Origin: an uncultured Colwellia sp. | Lineage (GTDB): Bacteria; Pseudomonadota; Gammaproteobacteria; Enterobacterales; Alteromonadaceae | Direction: 5' to 3' | DNA: 64,000 bases | Assembly: GCA_913058145.1 (NCBI GenBank) | Contig: CAJXQM010000001.1 | Coordinates: 216,017 to 280,016, forward strand | Shown here: piece by piece, positions 25,920-34,550 of the stretch | Layout of the letters: each line of letters begins with the position of its first letter | How positions within the stretch are numbered: position 1 is the first letter of the stretch | Program-made: the position numbers and the translations under genes | The notes under the pieces: model-generated | Databases searched by the model: none | What the model was told of the DNA's origin: nothing | The model's input: only the letters and a program-made list of their open reading frames with translations

Positions 25920-27623
25920 ATGATATTTAATGACGAAAACTTAGAGTCATTGCTATTAAATAAAGATTTAAAAGCAATGATTAAATTTGATAACGAAACA
26001 GGTATAATTTGGTTGGGACAACAACGTATGTTGTTGTTACATACATCCGCTTTTGGGGTTTTACGGTCAGAGCTTATCAATTCATTTAGTAATAAATACG
26101 CTAAAAGTTTATTGATGAAAATGGGGTATGAAGCAGGGCATGCCGATGCCACTTTATCAAAGTCGATTCGCTCTGGTGAATCGGCTATGGATTTGTTTAT
26201 GAGCGGACCTCAACTTCATAGTCTTGAAGGCATGGTCAGTGTAAAACCTGTAGAAATAAACCTTGATAGCACCAGTTTTTATGGTGAATTTATTTGGGAG
26301 AACTCCTTTGAAGCGAGTGAACATGTTCGTTTATATGGCATTGCCAAAGAATCCGTTTGTTGGCAATTATTAGGCTATGCGGATGGGTTCACAAGCAAGT
26401 TATTTGGACAACCTATTCATTACAAAGAAGTAGAATGTGTGGGTCGAGGTGATAAACATTGTAGAATAATAGGTAAACCGCTCGCTTCATGGAATCAAAA
26501 TGAACAAAAAGAAATGGATTATTCTTTACAATCTTTAGCTTCTAAATTAAAGCACTTAGAAGAAGAAGTGTCAGATTTACGTATTGAAAAACAAACCTCA
26601 GTTTCCTCTCAAAATATAATAGCTGACTCTAACTCTATTCGAGAAATCATTAATTTACTAAATAAAGCTGCTGACACTAATGTAACTGTTTTAATGTTAG
26701 GTGAAACAGGTGTTGGTAAAGAAGTTTTTTCTCAATATTTACATAAAATTGGTGCTAGAAAAAATAATAAGTTTATTGCTGTTAATTGTGCTTCAATACC
26801 AAAAGACTTGGTGGAATCTGAACTTTTTGGTGTTGATAAAGGCGCCTTTACAGGTGCTGATAAAGCGAGAAAAGGTCGTTTTGAACGAGCAAATGGAGGC
26901 ACGCTTTTTCTTGATGAATTAGCTGAATTAAATGTTGAGTCGCAAGCTAAATTACTTCGGGTTATTCAAACCGGAGAACTAGAGCGAGTTGGTGGCACAG
27001 AAGTTATTTCTGTGGATGTTAGAATTATTGCAGCCACCAATTCAAATTTATTAGAGGCGGTTAAATCGGGTGATTTCCGTGCTGATTTATATTACCGATT
27101 AAATGTATTCCCTATCAGTATTCCTCCGTTACGTGAGCGTCTCGCAGATATACCGGGCTTAGTTAAAAAGTTTATTCAAAAATTTAATGAAAAACATGGT
27201 AAATCTGTTACGTCGATTACTGATAATACGCTACATCGTTTTAATTTATATTCTTGGCCTGGAAATATTAGAGAATTAGAAAATATTATTGAGCGAGGCG
27301 TTATATTAACCGACAAAAACGCTAAAATTGAATCAACTTTGATATGTATTGGCATGCCAAATTTATCTTCTCAATCTCAAAATATTAATACCCAAGGATT
27401 GATAGAAAATAATGATGAAGACAAACAGGAATTTTTTGATCAACCCTCGTATAAAAATATGTGTTTACAAGCTATTTCATCCGGATTGTCTTTGAATGAT
27501 TTAGAGGATGATTTACTTAAATTAGCGCTAGAACAATCGGGTGGAAACATCGAAAAAACGGCTCGTTTATTACAAATAACGGGTCCTCAATGTCGTTACA
27601 GAATGAAAAAACTAAATAAGTAA
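25920..27623 (+). CDS. dmpR: Phenol-responsive sigma-54 activator DmpR
   Basis: This 567-residue activator has an N-terminal phenol-sensing domain with a V4R module, a linker, an AAA+ domain and a C-terminal helix-turn-helix. The residues that bind phenol in MopR/DmpR (His106, Trp134) are present as H100 and W126, and the structural zinc ligands as C147, E170, C173 and C181. The AAA+ domain has Walker A GETGVGKE at 261-268, the sigma-54 contact GAFTGA at 308-313 and Walker B near 326-333. It should act at the sites at 1042 and 1137. In Pseudomonas dmpR lies upstream and divergent; here it is downstream on the same strand, so it may be co-expressed with the lower-pathway genes. Confidence 0.94.
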   Translation: MIFNDENLESLLLNKDLKAMIKFDNETGIIWLGQQRMLLLHTSAFGVLRSELINSFSNKYAKSLLMKMGYEAGHADATLSKSIRSGESAMDLFMSGPQLHSLEGMVSVKPVEINLDSTSFYGEFIWENSFEASEHVRLYGIAKESVCWQLLGYADGFTSKLFGQPIHYKEVECVGRGDKHCRIIGKPLASWNQNEQKEMDYSLQSLASKLKHLEEEVSDLRIEKQTSVSSQNIIADSNSIREIINLLNKAADTNVTVLMLGETGVGKEVFSQYLHKIGARKNNKFIAVNCASIPKDLVESELFGVDKGAFTGADKARKGRFERANGGTLFLDELAELNVESQAKLLRVIQTGELERVGGTEVISVDVRIIAATNSNLLEAVKSGDFRADLYYRLNVFPISIPPLRERLADIPGLVKKFIQKFNEKHGKSVTSITDNTLHRFNLYSWPGNIRELENIIERGVILTDKNAKIESTLICIGMPNLSSQSQNINTQGLIENNDEDKQEFFDQPSYKNMCLQAISSGLSLNDLEDDLLKLALEQSGGNIEKTARLLQITGPQCRYRMKKLNK

Positions 27624-27654
27624 ATTAATGATTACAAATAAAGGTAACTCTTGA

Positions 27655-28755
27655 GTGAAAAACTATAATATTGCAATACTTTCAGGCGATGGAATTGGTC
27701 CGGAAATAATGAAAGAAGCGATTAAAGTACTTAAAGTCGTTGAATCTTTATCAAAGGTAACCTTTAACTTGACGGAGGCAGATTTTGGAGCGAATGCGTA
27801 TTTTAAAAGCGGTCATTCGTTTCCAGAAGAAACTAAAAAAATTTGTACTTCATCGGATGCTATTCTAAAAGGGCCAGTAGGTTTAGGCTATGAAGAGACT
27901 CAAAAAATACCTGTAGATCAGCAACCTGAAAGGGGAGCTATTTTACCTTTAAGAAAGTTTTTAAATACTTATGCTAACATTCGCCCCGTTTATCTTCCTA
28001 AAGCGTTAAAATCCTTCTCTCCTTTAAAAGCCGAAATTATTAAAGAAGGTATTGATATTGTTATCGTAAGAGAGCTTGTTGGCGGATTATATTTCGGCAA
28101 CAAAGAAGTCGGTTTAACAAAATCAGGAAAGCGTTATGTTAAAGAAACTCTTGAATATGATGAAGATCAAATTAAACAAATATTATTAGTCGCTTTTAAT
28201 ATTGCTATGAAGCGCAAGAAAGTATTACATAATATCCATAAAAGTAATGTATTAAAATCCAGTGTTCTATGGAATGAAATTCTAGAAGAGGTTTCAATAC
28301 AATTTCCTGAAGTAGAGGTAAAACATCAACTTGTTGATTCGGCTGCCACTTTTCTTTGTTTAAACCCGACAATGTTCGATGTTATGGTGATGGAAAATAT
28401 GTTTGGTGATATTTTAAGTGATCAAGCAGGCGGGATTTTAGGCTCATTAGGTTTAATGCCTTCTGCTTGTTTAAGTGATGATATTGCTTATTATGAGCCC
28501 TCCCATGGTTCTGCTCCTGATATTGCTGGAAAAAACATGGCTAATCCATACTCAATGATTGGATCTGTTGCCATGATGTTGGAATACAGTTTTGGTATGG
28601 TTGAAGAATCAAAGAAAGTATGGCAAGCAATGGAAACTGTTTTTATTCAAGGATACTCAACGCCTGACTTATCGAGTTCAGCTGAAGATTTTATAATATT
28701 ACCTACTAATGAATTCGGTGATAAAGTTGTTGAAATATTAAAAAATCTACATTAA
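27655..28755 (+). CDS. LeuB-like beta-hydroxyacid dehydrogenase
   Basis: This 366-residue protein belongs to the isocitrate/isopropylmalate dehydrogenase family. It has GDGIGPE at the N-terminus, the LeuB-like QQPERGAILPLRK loop, catalytic Tyr in RELVGGLYFG, Lys in HKSNVL, and FGDILSDQAGGILGSLG and EPSHGSAPDIAGK. The GTG at 27655 has AAGGT 9 bases upstream. It lies 31 bases after dmpR and is probably co-transcribed. A leuB in an ordinary leuABCD operon would be expected elsewhere, so this is likely a paralogue acting on another 2-hydroxyacid (tartrate- or malate-like). The substrate is not readable from sequence. Confidence 0.8.
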   Translation: MKNYNIAILSGDGIGPEIMKEAIKVLKVVESLSKVTFNLTEADFGANAYFKSGHSFPEETKKICTSSDAILKGPVGLGYEETQKIPVDQQPERGAILPLRKFLNTYANIRPVYLPKALKSFSPLKAEIIKEGIDIVIVRELVGGLYFGNKEVGLTKSGKRYVKETLEYDEDQIKQILLVAFNIAMKRKKVLHNIHKSNVLKSSVLWNEILEEVSIQFPEVEVKHQLVDSAATFLCLNPTMFDVMVMENMFGDILSDQAGGILGSLGLMPSACLSDDIAYYEPSHGSAPDIAGKNMANPYSMIGSVAMMLEYSFGMVEESKKVWQAMETVFIQGYSTPDLSSSAEDFIILPTNEFGDKVVEILKNLH

Positions 28756-28847
28756 AAAAATCGAAAACATTAGATGTTACGATTCAATCGCAGTTCAAGT
28801 ATAAACGTTAATAAACACTTAATTCTTTAGAGCTATAAACCGATAAA

Positions 28848-29792
28848 ATGACAAGAAAAATACTAACATTAAAGGGTAAAAGACAAAAAGTCTCCCTACC
28901 AGTAGATGAGGTGATTAATGATTCTTATCATGATGATCCACAAAAACGTTTTTTAAATGGCGTAGCCATCAATCCTTATGAGTGTATTCAGTTAGAATTA
29001 GGTTCTCAACACCTATCCACACGAGCGATAGATTTGTTAACGCCAATTGGCATGGGCCAGCGAGGATTAATTGTTGCTCCGCCAGGCTCTGGAAAAACGA
29101 CTATGTTAAAACATATTTGCCAAGCCGTAGGGAACGCTTATCCAGAGATAAAGCTTTATGCATTACTTATTGATGAGCGTCCAGAAGAAGTGACCGACTT
29201 TAAGCGCAGTGTACCCGCACAAGTCCATGCCTCGTCTACGGATGAAAACTATGACCAACATGTTCGTGTAGCCAATAATCTTCTTAATATCGCTCGCCAA
29301 GAAGCGGGCGAAGGTCACAATGTCATGATTGTTATTGATTCTCTGACAAGGCTCACACGAGTACATAATGCTCATGGAAGAAGCAGTGGTCGTACCCTGT
29401 CAGGTGGTATTGATGCTAACGCGATGGAAATACCCCGAAAACTGTTTGGCGCCGCCAGAAAGATTGAAAATGGAGGGTCTATTACTATTCTGGCTACCAT
29501 ACTCATTGATACTGGAAGTCGTATGGATCAGGTAATATTTGAGGAATTCAAGGGTACAGGTAATATGGAAATTGTGTTGTCACGTGAGGCCGCAAATCAG
29601 CGAATTTTTCCCGCGTTGGATATTGCTAAAAGCAGTACACGCCGTGAGGAACTTATTTTAAATTCGAAGGATATTGACAATGTAAGAGCAGTACGAAGGG
29701 CTCTTACCAGTCTTAAACCGGTTGAAGGTGCTAGGAAACTTGTCGAGTTACTCGAACAATATCCAACGAATGCGGAACTGTTACACCATTAA
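28848..29792 (+). CDS. Short Rho-like ATPase lacking the N-terminal RNA-binding domain
   Basis: This 314-residue protein matches the C-terminal hexameric ATPase domain of transcription terminator Rho, which is about 420 residues. The first 30 residues do not resemble the cold-shock-like primary RNA-binding domain. Present are LDLLTPIGMGQRGLIV-type entry, Walker A APPGSGKTT at 77-85, LLIDERPEEVTDF with the catalytic Glu, Walker B IVIDSLTRL, SSGRTLSGGIDANA (Q-loop region) and IDTGSRMDQVIFEEFKG (R-loop region). The Lys found before Ala-Gly-Lys in E. coli Rho is Gly here, and the Q-loop and R-loop lysines are Arg. The 92 upstream bases do not encode the missing domain. It could be a specialised Rho paralogue or a Rho modulator; this is inference. 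Confidence 0.8.
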   Translation: MTRKILTLKGKRQKVSLPVDEVINDSYHDDPQKRFLNGVAINPYECIQLELGSQHLSTRAIDLLTPIGMGQRGLIVAPPGSGKTTMLKHICQAVGNAYPEIKLYALLIDERPEEVTDFKRSVPAQVHASSTDENYDQHVRVANNLLNIARQEAGEGHNVMIVIDSLTRLTRVHNAHGRSSGRTLSGGIDANAMEIPRKLFGAARKIENGGSITILATILIDTGSRMDQVIFEEFKGTGNMEIVLSREAANQRIFPALDIAKSSTRREELILNSKDIDNVRAVRRALTSLKPVEGARKLVELLEQYPTNAELLHH

Positions 29793-30036
29793 GGTAACCA
29801 TAGTCGTACTGTTCTGAACACACCAGCAGTAGGTGCTTTTTTCTTAACATCAGGTGAAAATAGCAGCGTAATAGACTGGAAAAAGCAGACTCTTGCTTAT
29901 TCTTAGATTGGAAAATAAATGAATAGTGTCAATATGAGATAAAACATATTTTACCGGCACAAAAAATGATGTTTATTCTAGCTATACTGGGTAAACTACA
30001 CCATTATATTTTATAGTAATGATGTAGAGTTTATAA

Positions 30037-31116
30037 ATGAAATACCAAGGCAACCCAAATTTTTCCCACAAACAACATGATAAGATTGGTATTCTAATCA
30101 CCAATCTAGGAACGCCAGACGCCCCAAAAAAAGGTGATTTAAAAAGGTATCTGAGAGAATTTTTATCAGATCCTCGAGTCGTTGAGATCCCACGTTTATT
30201 ATGGTGGATGATTCTCAATTTTGTCATTTTAAATATTCGCCCTAAACGCTCTGCTAAAGCATACAGTACTGTTTGGACAGAGCGTGGTTCGCCTCTGTTG
30301 TTTCATACTAAAGATCAAGCCGATGCCCTGAGAAAAAAACTACAGGAAAAGCATGGTGAGAGCATAGTGGTTGAGTTTGCCATGCGTTATGGTTCACCTT
30401 CTGTTGATTCAGTGATCGACAAAATGCTCAAACAAGGTGTCCGCAAGCTGTTAGTTTTACCTCTTTATCCACAGTATTGTGCTTCTACCACCGCCTCAAC
30501 TTTTGATGCTATAGCAGCTAGTTTTGCGAAAAAACGTCTGATACCTGAATTACGCTTTATTAATCACTACCATGATTTTCCGAATTATATTCAAGCAGTA
30601 GCAGACAAAATCCGTCAACATTGGCAAGTAAATGGACGAGCTGATAAGTTGATTTTCACCTATCACGGCATTCCAAAACGTTATCTGCTTAATGGGGACC
30701 CATATCATTGTGAATGTTATAAAACATCTCGATTATTAGCTGAAAATTTGGGCTTGACCCAAGAGGAGTACCTGGTTAGTTTCCAATCCCGTTTTGGTCG
30801 TGAAGAGTGGTTACAACCTTATACCGATAAAACCCTGATGGCATTACCACAGCAAGGCGTTAAATCAGTACAATTGGTTTGCCCTGGATTTTCAGCAGAT
30901 TGTTTAGAAACGATTGAAGAAATCGGCATTGAAAACCGTGATTATTTTATGGAGGCCGGTGGTGAACGCTATGAATACATTCCAGCACTCAATGCTGAAT
31001 CAAATCATATTAAGATGATGGAAGCATTGTTAGAAGAACATTTACATGGCTGGTCTGGTTTTGACGACACAGCACAGCGTGCTGAGTTAGCAATAAAATT
31101 AGGCGCAGAGAATTAA
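30037..31116 (+). CDS. hemH: Ferrochelatase HemH
   Basis: This 359-residue enzyme inserts Fe(II) into protoporphyrin IX, the last step of protoheme synthesis. Landmarks are GILITNLGTPDAPKKGDLKRYLREF-type N-terminus, SDPRVVEIP, the active-site His in FTYHGIPKR, YHCECYKTS, FQSRFGREEWLQPYTD and CPGFSADCLETIEEI. Length is normal. It stands alone between the Rho-like gene and a strong terminator. No clear ribosome-binding site precedes the ATG. Confidence 0.95.
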   Translation: MKYQGNPNFSHKQHDKIGILITNLGTPDAPKKGDLKRYLREFLSDPRVVEIPRLLWWMILNFVILNIRPKRSAKAYSTVWTERGSPLLFHTKDQADALRKKLQEKHGESIVVEFAMRYGSPSVDSVIDKMLKQGVRKLLVLPLYPQYCASTTASTFDAIAASFAKKRLIPELRFINHYHDFPNYIQAVADKIRQHWQVNGRADKLIFTYHGIPKRYLLNGDPYHCECYKTSRLLAENLGLTQEEYLVSFQSRFGREEWLQPYTDKTLMALPQQGVKSVQLVCPGFSADCLETIEEIGIENRDYFMEAGGERYEYIPALNAESNHIKMMEALLEEHLHGWSGFDDTAQRAELAIKLGAEN

Positions 31117-31137
31117 GTAGCCGATATTTGTCGAGTG

Positions 31138-31181
31138 AAGCGCTTAGCTATTATATTAACTACCATAATAGCTAAGCGCTT
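31138..31181. terminator. Perfect 17-pair hairpin between hemH and the SirB-family gene
   Basis: AAGCGCTTAGCTATTAT at 31138-31154 is exactly complementary to ATAATAGCTAAGCGCTT at 31165-31181 with a 10-base loop. It lies between two convergent genes. The following T-run is short, but the stem is strong; a bidirectional terminator is likely. Confidence 0.75.
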
Positions 31182-31267
31182 TAACGTTACAATCTTTTAT
31201 ACCCGTGTTACTTGCTATAGCCTGATGGATGACTATTTTTCGCTATGTTCTTTTACCATTAAATAAC

Positions 31268-31711
31268 CTAGCAAATTGAAGTTAACAGTGACTGGGCGAA
31301 CTCAATATAAGTAGTCGTCTCATCGCTAATTCCTTTTGATTTAAGATGATCTGCAAAACCTAATCGAGCACTCATAACCAACCAAAATACGGCACTAATT
31401 AAGCCCAAAAGGCGCCATAATTTTGATTTTGCCCACTTAAGCGCAAAAGTAATAGACAGTACATATAAGACGAAACCACCTAATTTAGAGGATGCCCAAC
31501 CATTCAAAAAAGGGTACAGTTTAAGTGGATTAACGGCAACCAAATAAATCAAGGTGCAGATAAATAGAGTGTATAAAATATGTGGGCCAATTTTCAAGAT
31601 TTTATTATTCACCTTGTCTGACCCCTTCATCATTAACACAAAGTTAATAATAAAAAAGATAAACGTAAGCGTAATTATGGTTAGATGAGCGTGCTTAACT
31701 ATCATGTACAT
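31268..31711 (-). CDS. SirB-family membrane protein
   Basis: This 147-residue protein has four hydrophobic segments (about residues 9-28, 45-62, 74-92 and 99-115) and begins with KHAHLTIITLTFIFFIINF, a pattern of the SirB family (named for Salmonella invasion gene regulator B). The true role of the family is unknown; its name should not be read as a virulence function. It is convergent with hemH and has a 380-base AT-rich region upstream. Confidence 0.7.
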   Translation of the reverse strand: MYMIVKHAHLTIITLTFIFFIINFVLMMKGSDKVNNKILKIGPHILYTLFICTLIYLVAVNPLKLYPFLNGWASSKLGGFVLYVLSITFALKWAKSKLWRLLGLISAVFWLVMSARLGFADHLKSKGISDETTTYIEFAQSLLTSIC

Positions 31712-32091
31712 GTTGTTGATTCCTAAAATTCATTGTTTTTATTTAATATCTAGCCCGTCAGTATATAGTTTGTTTTAGTCATAAAAAACCACATCTATTG
31801 TATTATTTCGTTGGATTTACTCAAAGCCCTATCATCATACGAGTATTAAGGTAGTCTTACGTTATCAAAATCATTTATTAGACAATATTTCTGAATATTT
31901 TCATCACTGATATTATTCTAAATGTTACGCTATCAATGCCATGTTGACTATAAGCGAACCATCAATTAATGTTGTAAAGTTAGTGATACTAATATACCGA
32001 AATACACATCATATCTTATCGAGCTATAGGGTTTAATAATGAGCTAAAAAAAGTATAGTCGACATAACAATATATTAACAAAAGACATGTT
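31712..32091. other. AT-rich divergent intergenic region
   Basis: This 380-base stretch separates the SirB-family gene from the prolyl oligopeptidase gene. I see no gene or strong hairpin. A TTGACT at 31944-31949 resembles a -35 box, but the hexamer 17 bases further (TAATGT) is a poor -10 box, so a promoter call would be weak. Confidence 0.3.
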
Positions 32092-34284
32092 ATGAAAAAA
32101 TATTTCCCTCTGTTACTAGCAATCACTTTTAGTCATGGCATTATTGCTTGTTCTGGGCAAAGTAATTTAAACAATAGTGACGTAAAAACGATGAACGAAC
32201 ACAAAACGACAACAGCTGAAAAAAAGCTAGACTATCCAATGACCAAAAAAGGTAGTGTTGTTGACACATACTTTGGTACTGATATTGCTGATCCATATCG
32301 CTGGTTAGAAGATGACCGCAGTGATGAAACTGCGGCTTGGGTAAGTGCTCAAAACAGTGTGACATCAAGTTATTTAGCACAAATACCTTACCGTGATACT
32401 TTAGAGCAGCGTTTAACCGATATTTTGAATTATAAAAAAGTAGGGGCGCCATTTAGTGAAGGTGCGTATACCTATTTTTATAAAAACGATGGTTTACAAG
32501 ATCAATACGTAGTTTATCGCTATAAAACTGGAGAAGCCCAGTCCAGCGCTGCCGTCTTTTTAGATCCTAATACCTTTAGTAGTGATGGTACTACATCGTT
32601 AAGTCAGTTAAGTTTCTCTCGTGACGGTTCAATAGCCGCTTATACTATTTCTGAAGGGGGCAGTGATTGGCGAAAAATAATTATTATTAATACCGAAACG
32701 AAAAAAGCATTAGAGCCTAAATTAATCGATGTGAAGTTTTCTGATATAGCTTGGTATAAAAATGAAGGCTTTTATTATTCAAGTTATGATAAGCCAGTGG
32801 GTAGTGAACTGTCAGCAAAAACAGATCAACATAAGCTTTATTATCACAAGCTAGGAACAGTACAACAAAACGATAAAATAGTTTTTGGTGCTACACCTGA
32901 GCAAAAACGTCGTTATGTTGGTGGTACAGTCACTGATGATAACCGTTATTTATTAATTTCAGGCTCGGTATCAACGTCAGGCAATGATTTATATCTTAAG
33001 GACTTGACCAAACCAAACAGTAAATTAATCACTATTTTGGATCACACTAATTCAGACACACATATTCTTGATAATCAAGGCAGCAAACTATTTTTAGTAA
33101 CTAATCTTGATGCAGATAATAAAAAAATCGTCAGTGTTGATCTCGCAAATCCTACAGCAGAGCATTGGATTGATTTAGTTCCAGAAACCAACAATGTATT
33201 GAGCGCTTCAACGGGTGGTGGATATATATTTACTCAATATATGATTGATGCCATTGATAAGGTTTATCAATATGACTACCAAGGCAATAAAATACGTGAG
33301 ATTGAATTACCCAGTGCAGGATCCGCTTCTGCTCTTAGTGGTAAAACTAAGGCTGAGACGCTCTATTTTACCTTTACTAACAGTACAACGCCGTCAATCA
33401 CGTTAGCCTTTGATGTAAAAACAGGGACAACAAGTACGTTTAATAAATCAAAAGTTAAGTTTGACAGCGAAGATTATGTGTCTAAGCAAGTATTTTATAC
33501 GTCAAAAGATGGCACAAAAATTCCGATGATTATCAGTTATAAAAAAGGTGTAGAACTTAATGGCAAAAATCCCACCATTTTATATGGTTATGGTGGCTTT
33601 AATATCAGTTTAACCCCTTCGTTTAGTATCACGCGAGCAATATGGATGGAGCAGGGTGGAATTTATGCTGTTGCTAACTTGCGCGGTGGTGGTGAATATG
33701 GCCGTCAGTGGCATGATGCCGGTACGAAAATGCACAAGCAAAATGTCTTTGATGATTTTATTGCTGCTGCAGAATACTTAAGTTCAGAAAACTATACCTC
33801 AAGCGATTATCTTGCTATTCAAGGCGGATCAAATGGTGGTTTATTAGTTGCTGCAGTAATGTTACAACGTCCTGAATTATTTAAAGTTGCCTTACCAGCC
33901 GTGGGTGTTTTAGACATGTTACGCTACCACACGTTTACCTCTGGTGCAGGCTGGGCGTATGACTATGGCACGTCTGAGCAAAGCAAAGAGATGTTTGATT
34001 ATATCCGCACTTATTCACCCGTGCATAATGTAGAGTCGGGTGTTCAATATCCAGCAACATTGGTCACTACTGGCGATCATGATGACAGGGTTGTGCCAGC
34101 ACATTCTTTTAAGTTCGCTGCACAGCTACAGGCAAAACAAACTCAATCGTCAGCATTACCGATGCTTATTCGTATTGAAACTAACGGTGGTCATGGCGCA
34201 GGTACACCCGCGAGTAAAATGATTAGTCAATATGCTGATATATTTGCTTTCACCTTGTACAATATGGGCATTAAAACGCTTTAA
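32092..34284 (+). CDS. Prolyl oligopeptidase (S9A), probable lipoprotein
   Basis: This 730-residue serine peptidase cleaves short peptides after proline. It begins with a lipoprotein-type signal ending in GIIACSG, so it is probably anchored in the envelope rather than cytosolic. A seven-bladed propeller (about 100-440) is followed by an alpha/beta hydrolase domain. The nucleophile is in QGGSNGG, the Asp in [10 protein letters not shown] and the His in NGGHGAG, so all three catalytic residues are present. [11 protein letters not shown] and [14 protein letters not shown] are family signatures. It is a monocistronic unit upstream of recC. Confidence 0.93.
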   Translation: MKKYFPLLLAITFSHGIIACSGQSNLNNSDVKTMNEHKTTTAEKKLDYPMTKKGSVVDTYFGTDIADPYRWLEDDRSDETAAWVSAQNSVTSSYLAQIPYRDTLEQRLTDILNYKKVGAPFSEGAYTYFYKNDGLQDQYVVYRYKTGEAQSSAAVFLDPNTFSSDGTTSLSQLSFSRDGSIAAYTISEGGSDWRKIIIINTETKKALEPKLIDVKFSDIAWYKNEGFYYSSYDKPVGSELSAKTDQHKLYYHKLGTVQQNDKIVFGATPEQKRRYVGGTVTDDNRYLLISGSVSTSGNDLYLKDLTKPNSKLITILDHTNSDTHILDNQGSKLFLVTNLDADNKKIVSVDLANPTAEHWIDLVPETNNVLSASTGGGYIFTQYMIDAIDKVYQYDYQGNKIREIELPSAGSASALSGKTKAETLYFTFTNSTTPSITLAFDVKTGTTSTFNKSKVKFDSEDYVSKQVFYTSKDGTKIPMIISYKKGVELNGKNPTILYGYGGFNISLTPSFSITRAIWMEQGGIYAVANLRGGGEYGRQWHDAGTKMHKQNVFDDFIAAAEYLSSENYTSSDYLAIQGGSNGGLLVAAVMLQRPELFKVALPAVGVLDMLRYHTFTSGAGWAYDYGTSEQSKEMFDYIRTYSPVHNVESGVQYPATLVTTGDHDDRVVPAHSFKFAAQLQAKQTQSSALPMLIRIETNGGHGAGTPASKMISQYADIFAFTLYNMGIKTL

Positions 34285-34550
34285 CGTTAAGTTTGCATTA
34301 CAGCTATAAAATACAACATAGCTATTCATAATAACGCGACTGTTTAAAGTTCACCCAAAAGGTTTTATACAGTTGCGCTTTTACGCCTTATTTTATTCGC
34401 CGCTAAGGAGGTAACACTCATAAATAGATAAAAATTAACCATTATAAAAAGATAAACAGTCATTCGGGTATTTATTTAGCTAAATAAATGGTGTTCACTG
34501 CATGCTTATGGTTAAATTTATTTATTAAATTTTAGTAAATAGGTTCAGTA

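Noticed and set aside
1..28800. Integrase, transposase, direct repeats or a tRNA att site that would show the phenol region to be a mobile island
   Set aside because: None was seen; the idea of transfer rests only on the proB remnant and the mixed gene order.
31944..31972. TTGACT-N17-TAATGT promoter for the prolyl oligopeptidase gene
   Set aside because: The -10 hexamer matches only half the consensus; not enough to list as a feature.
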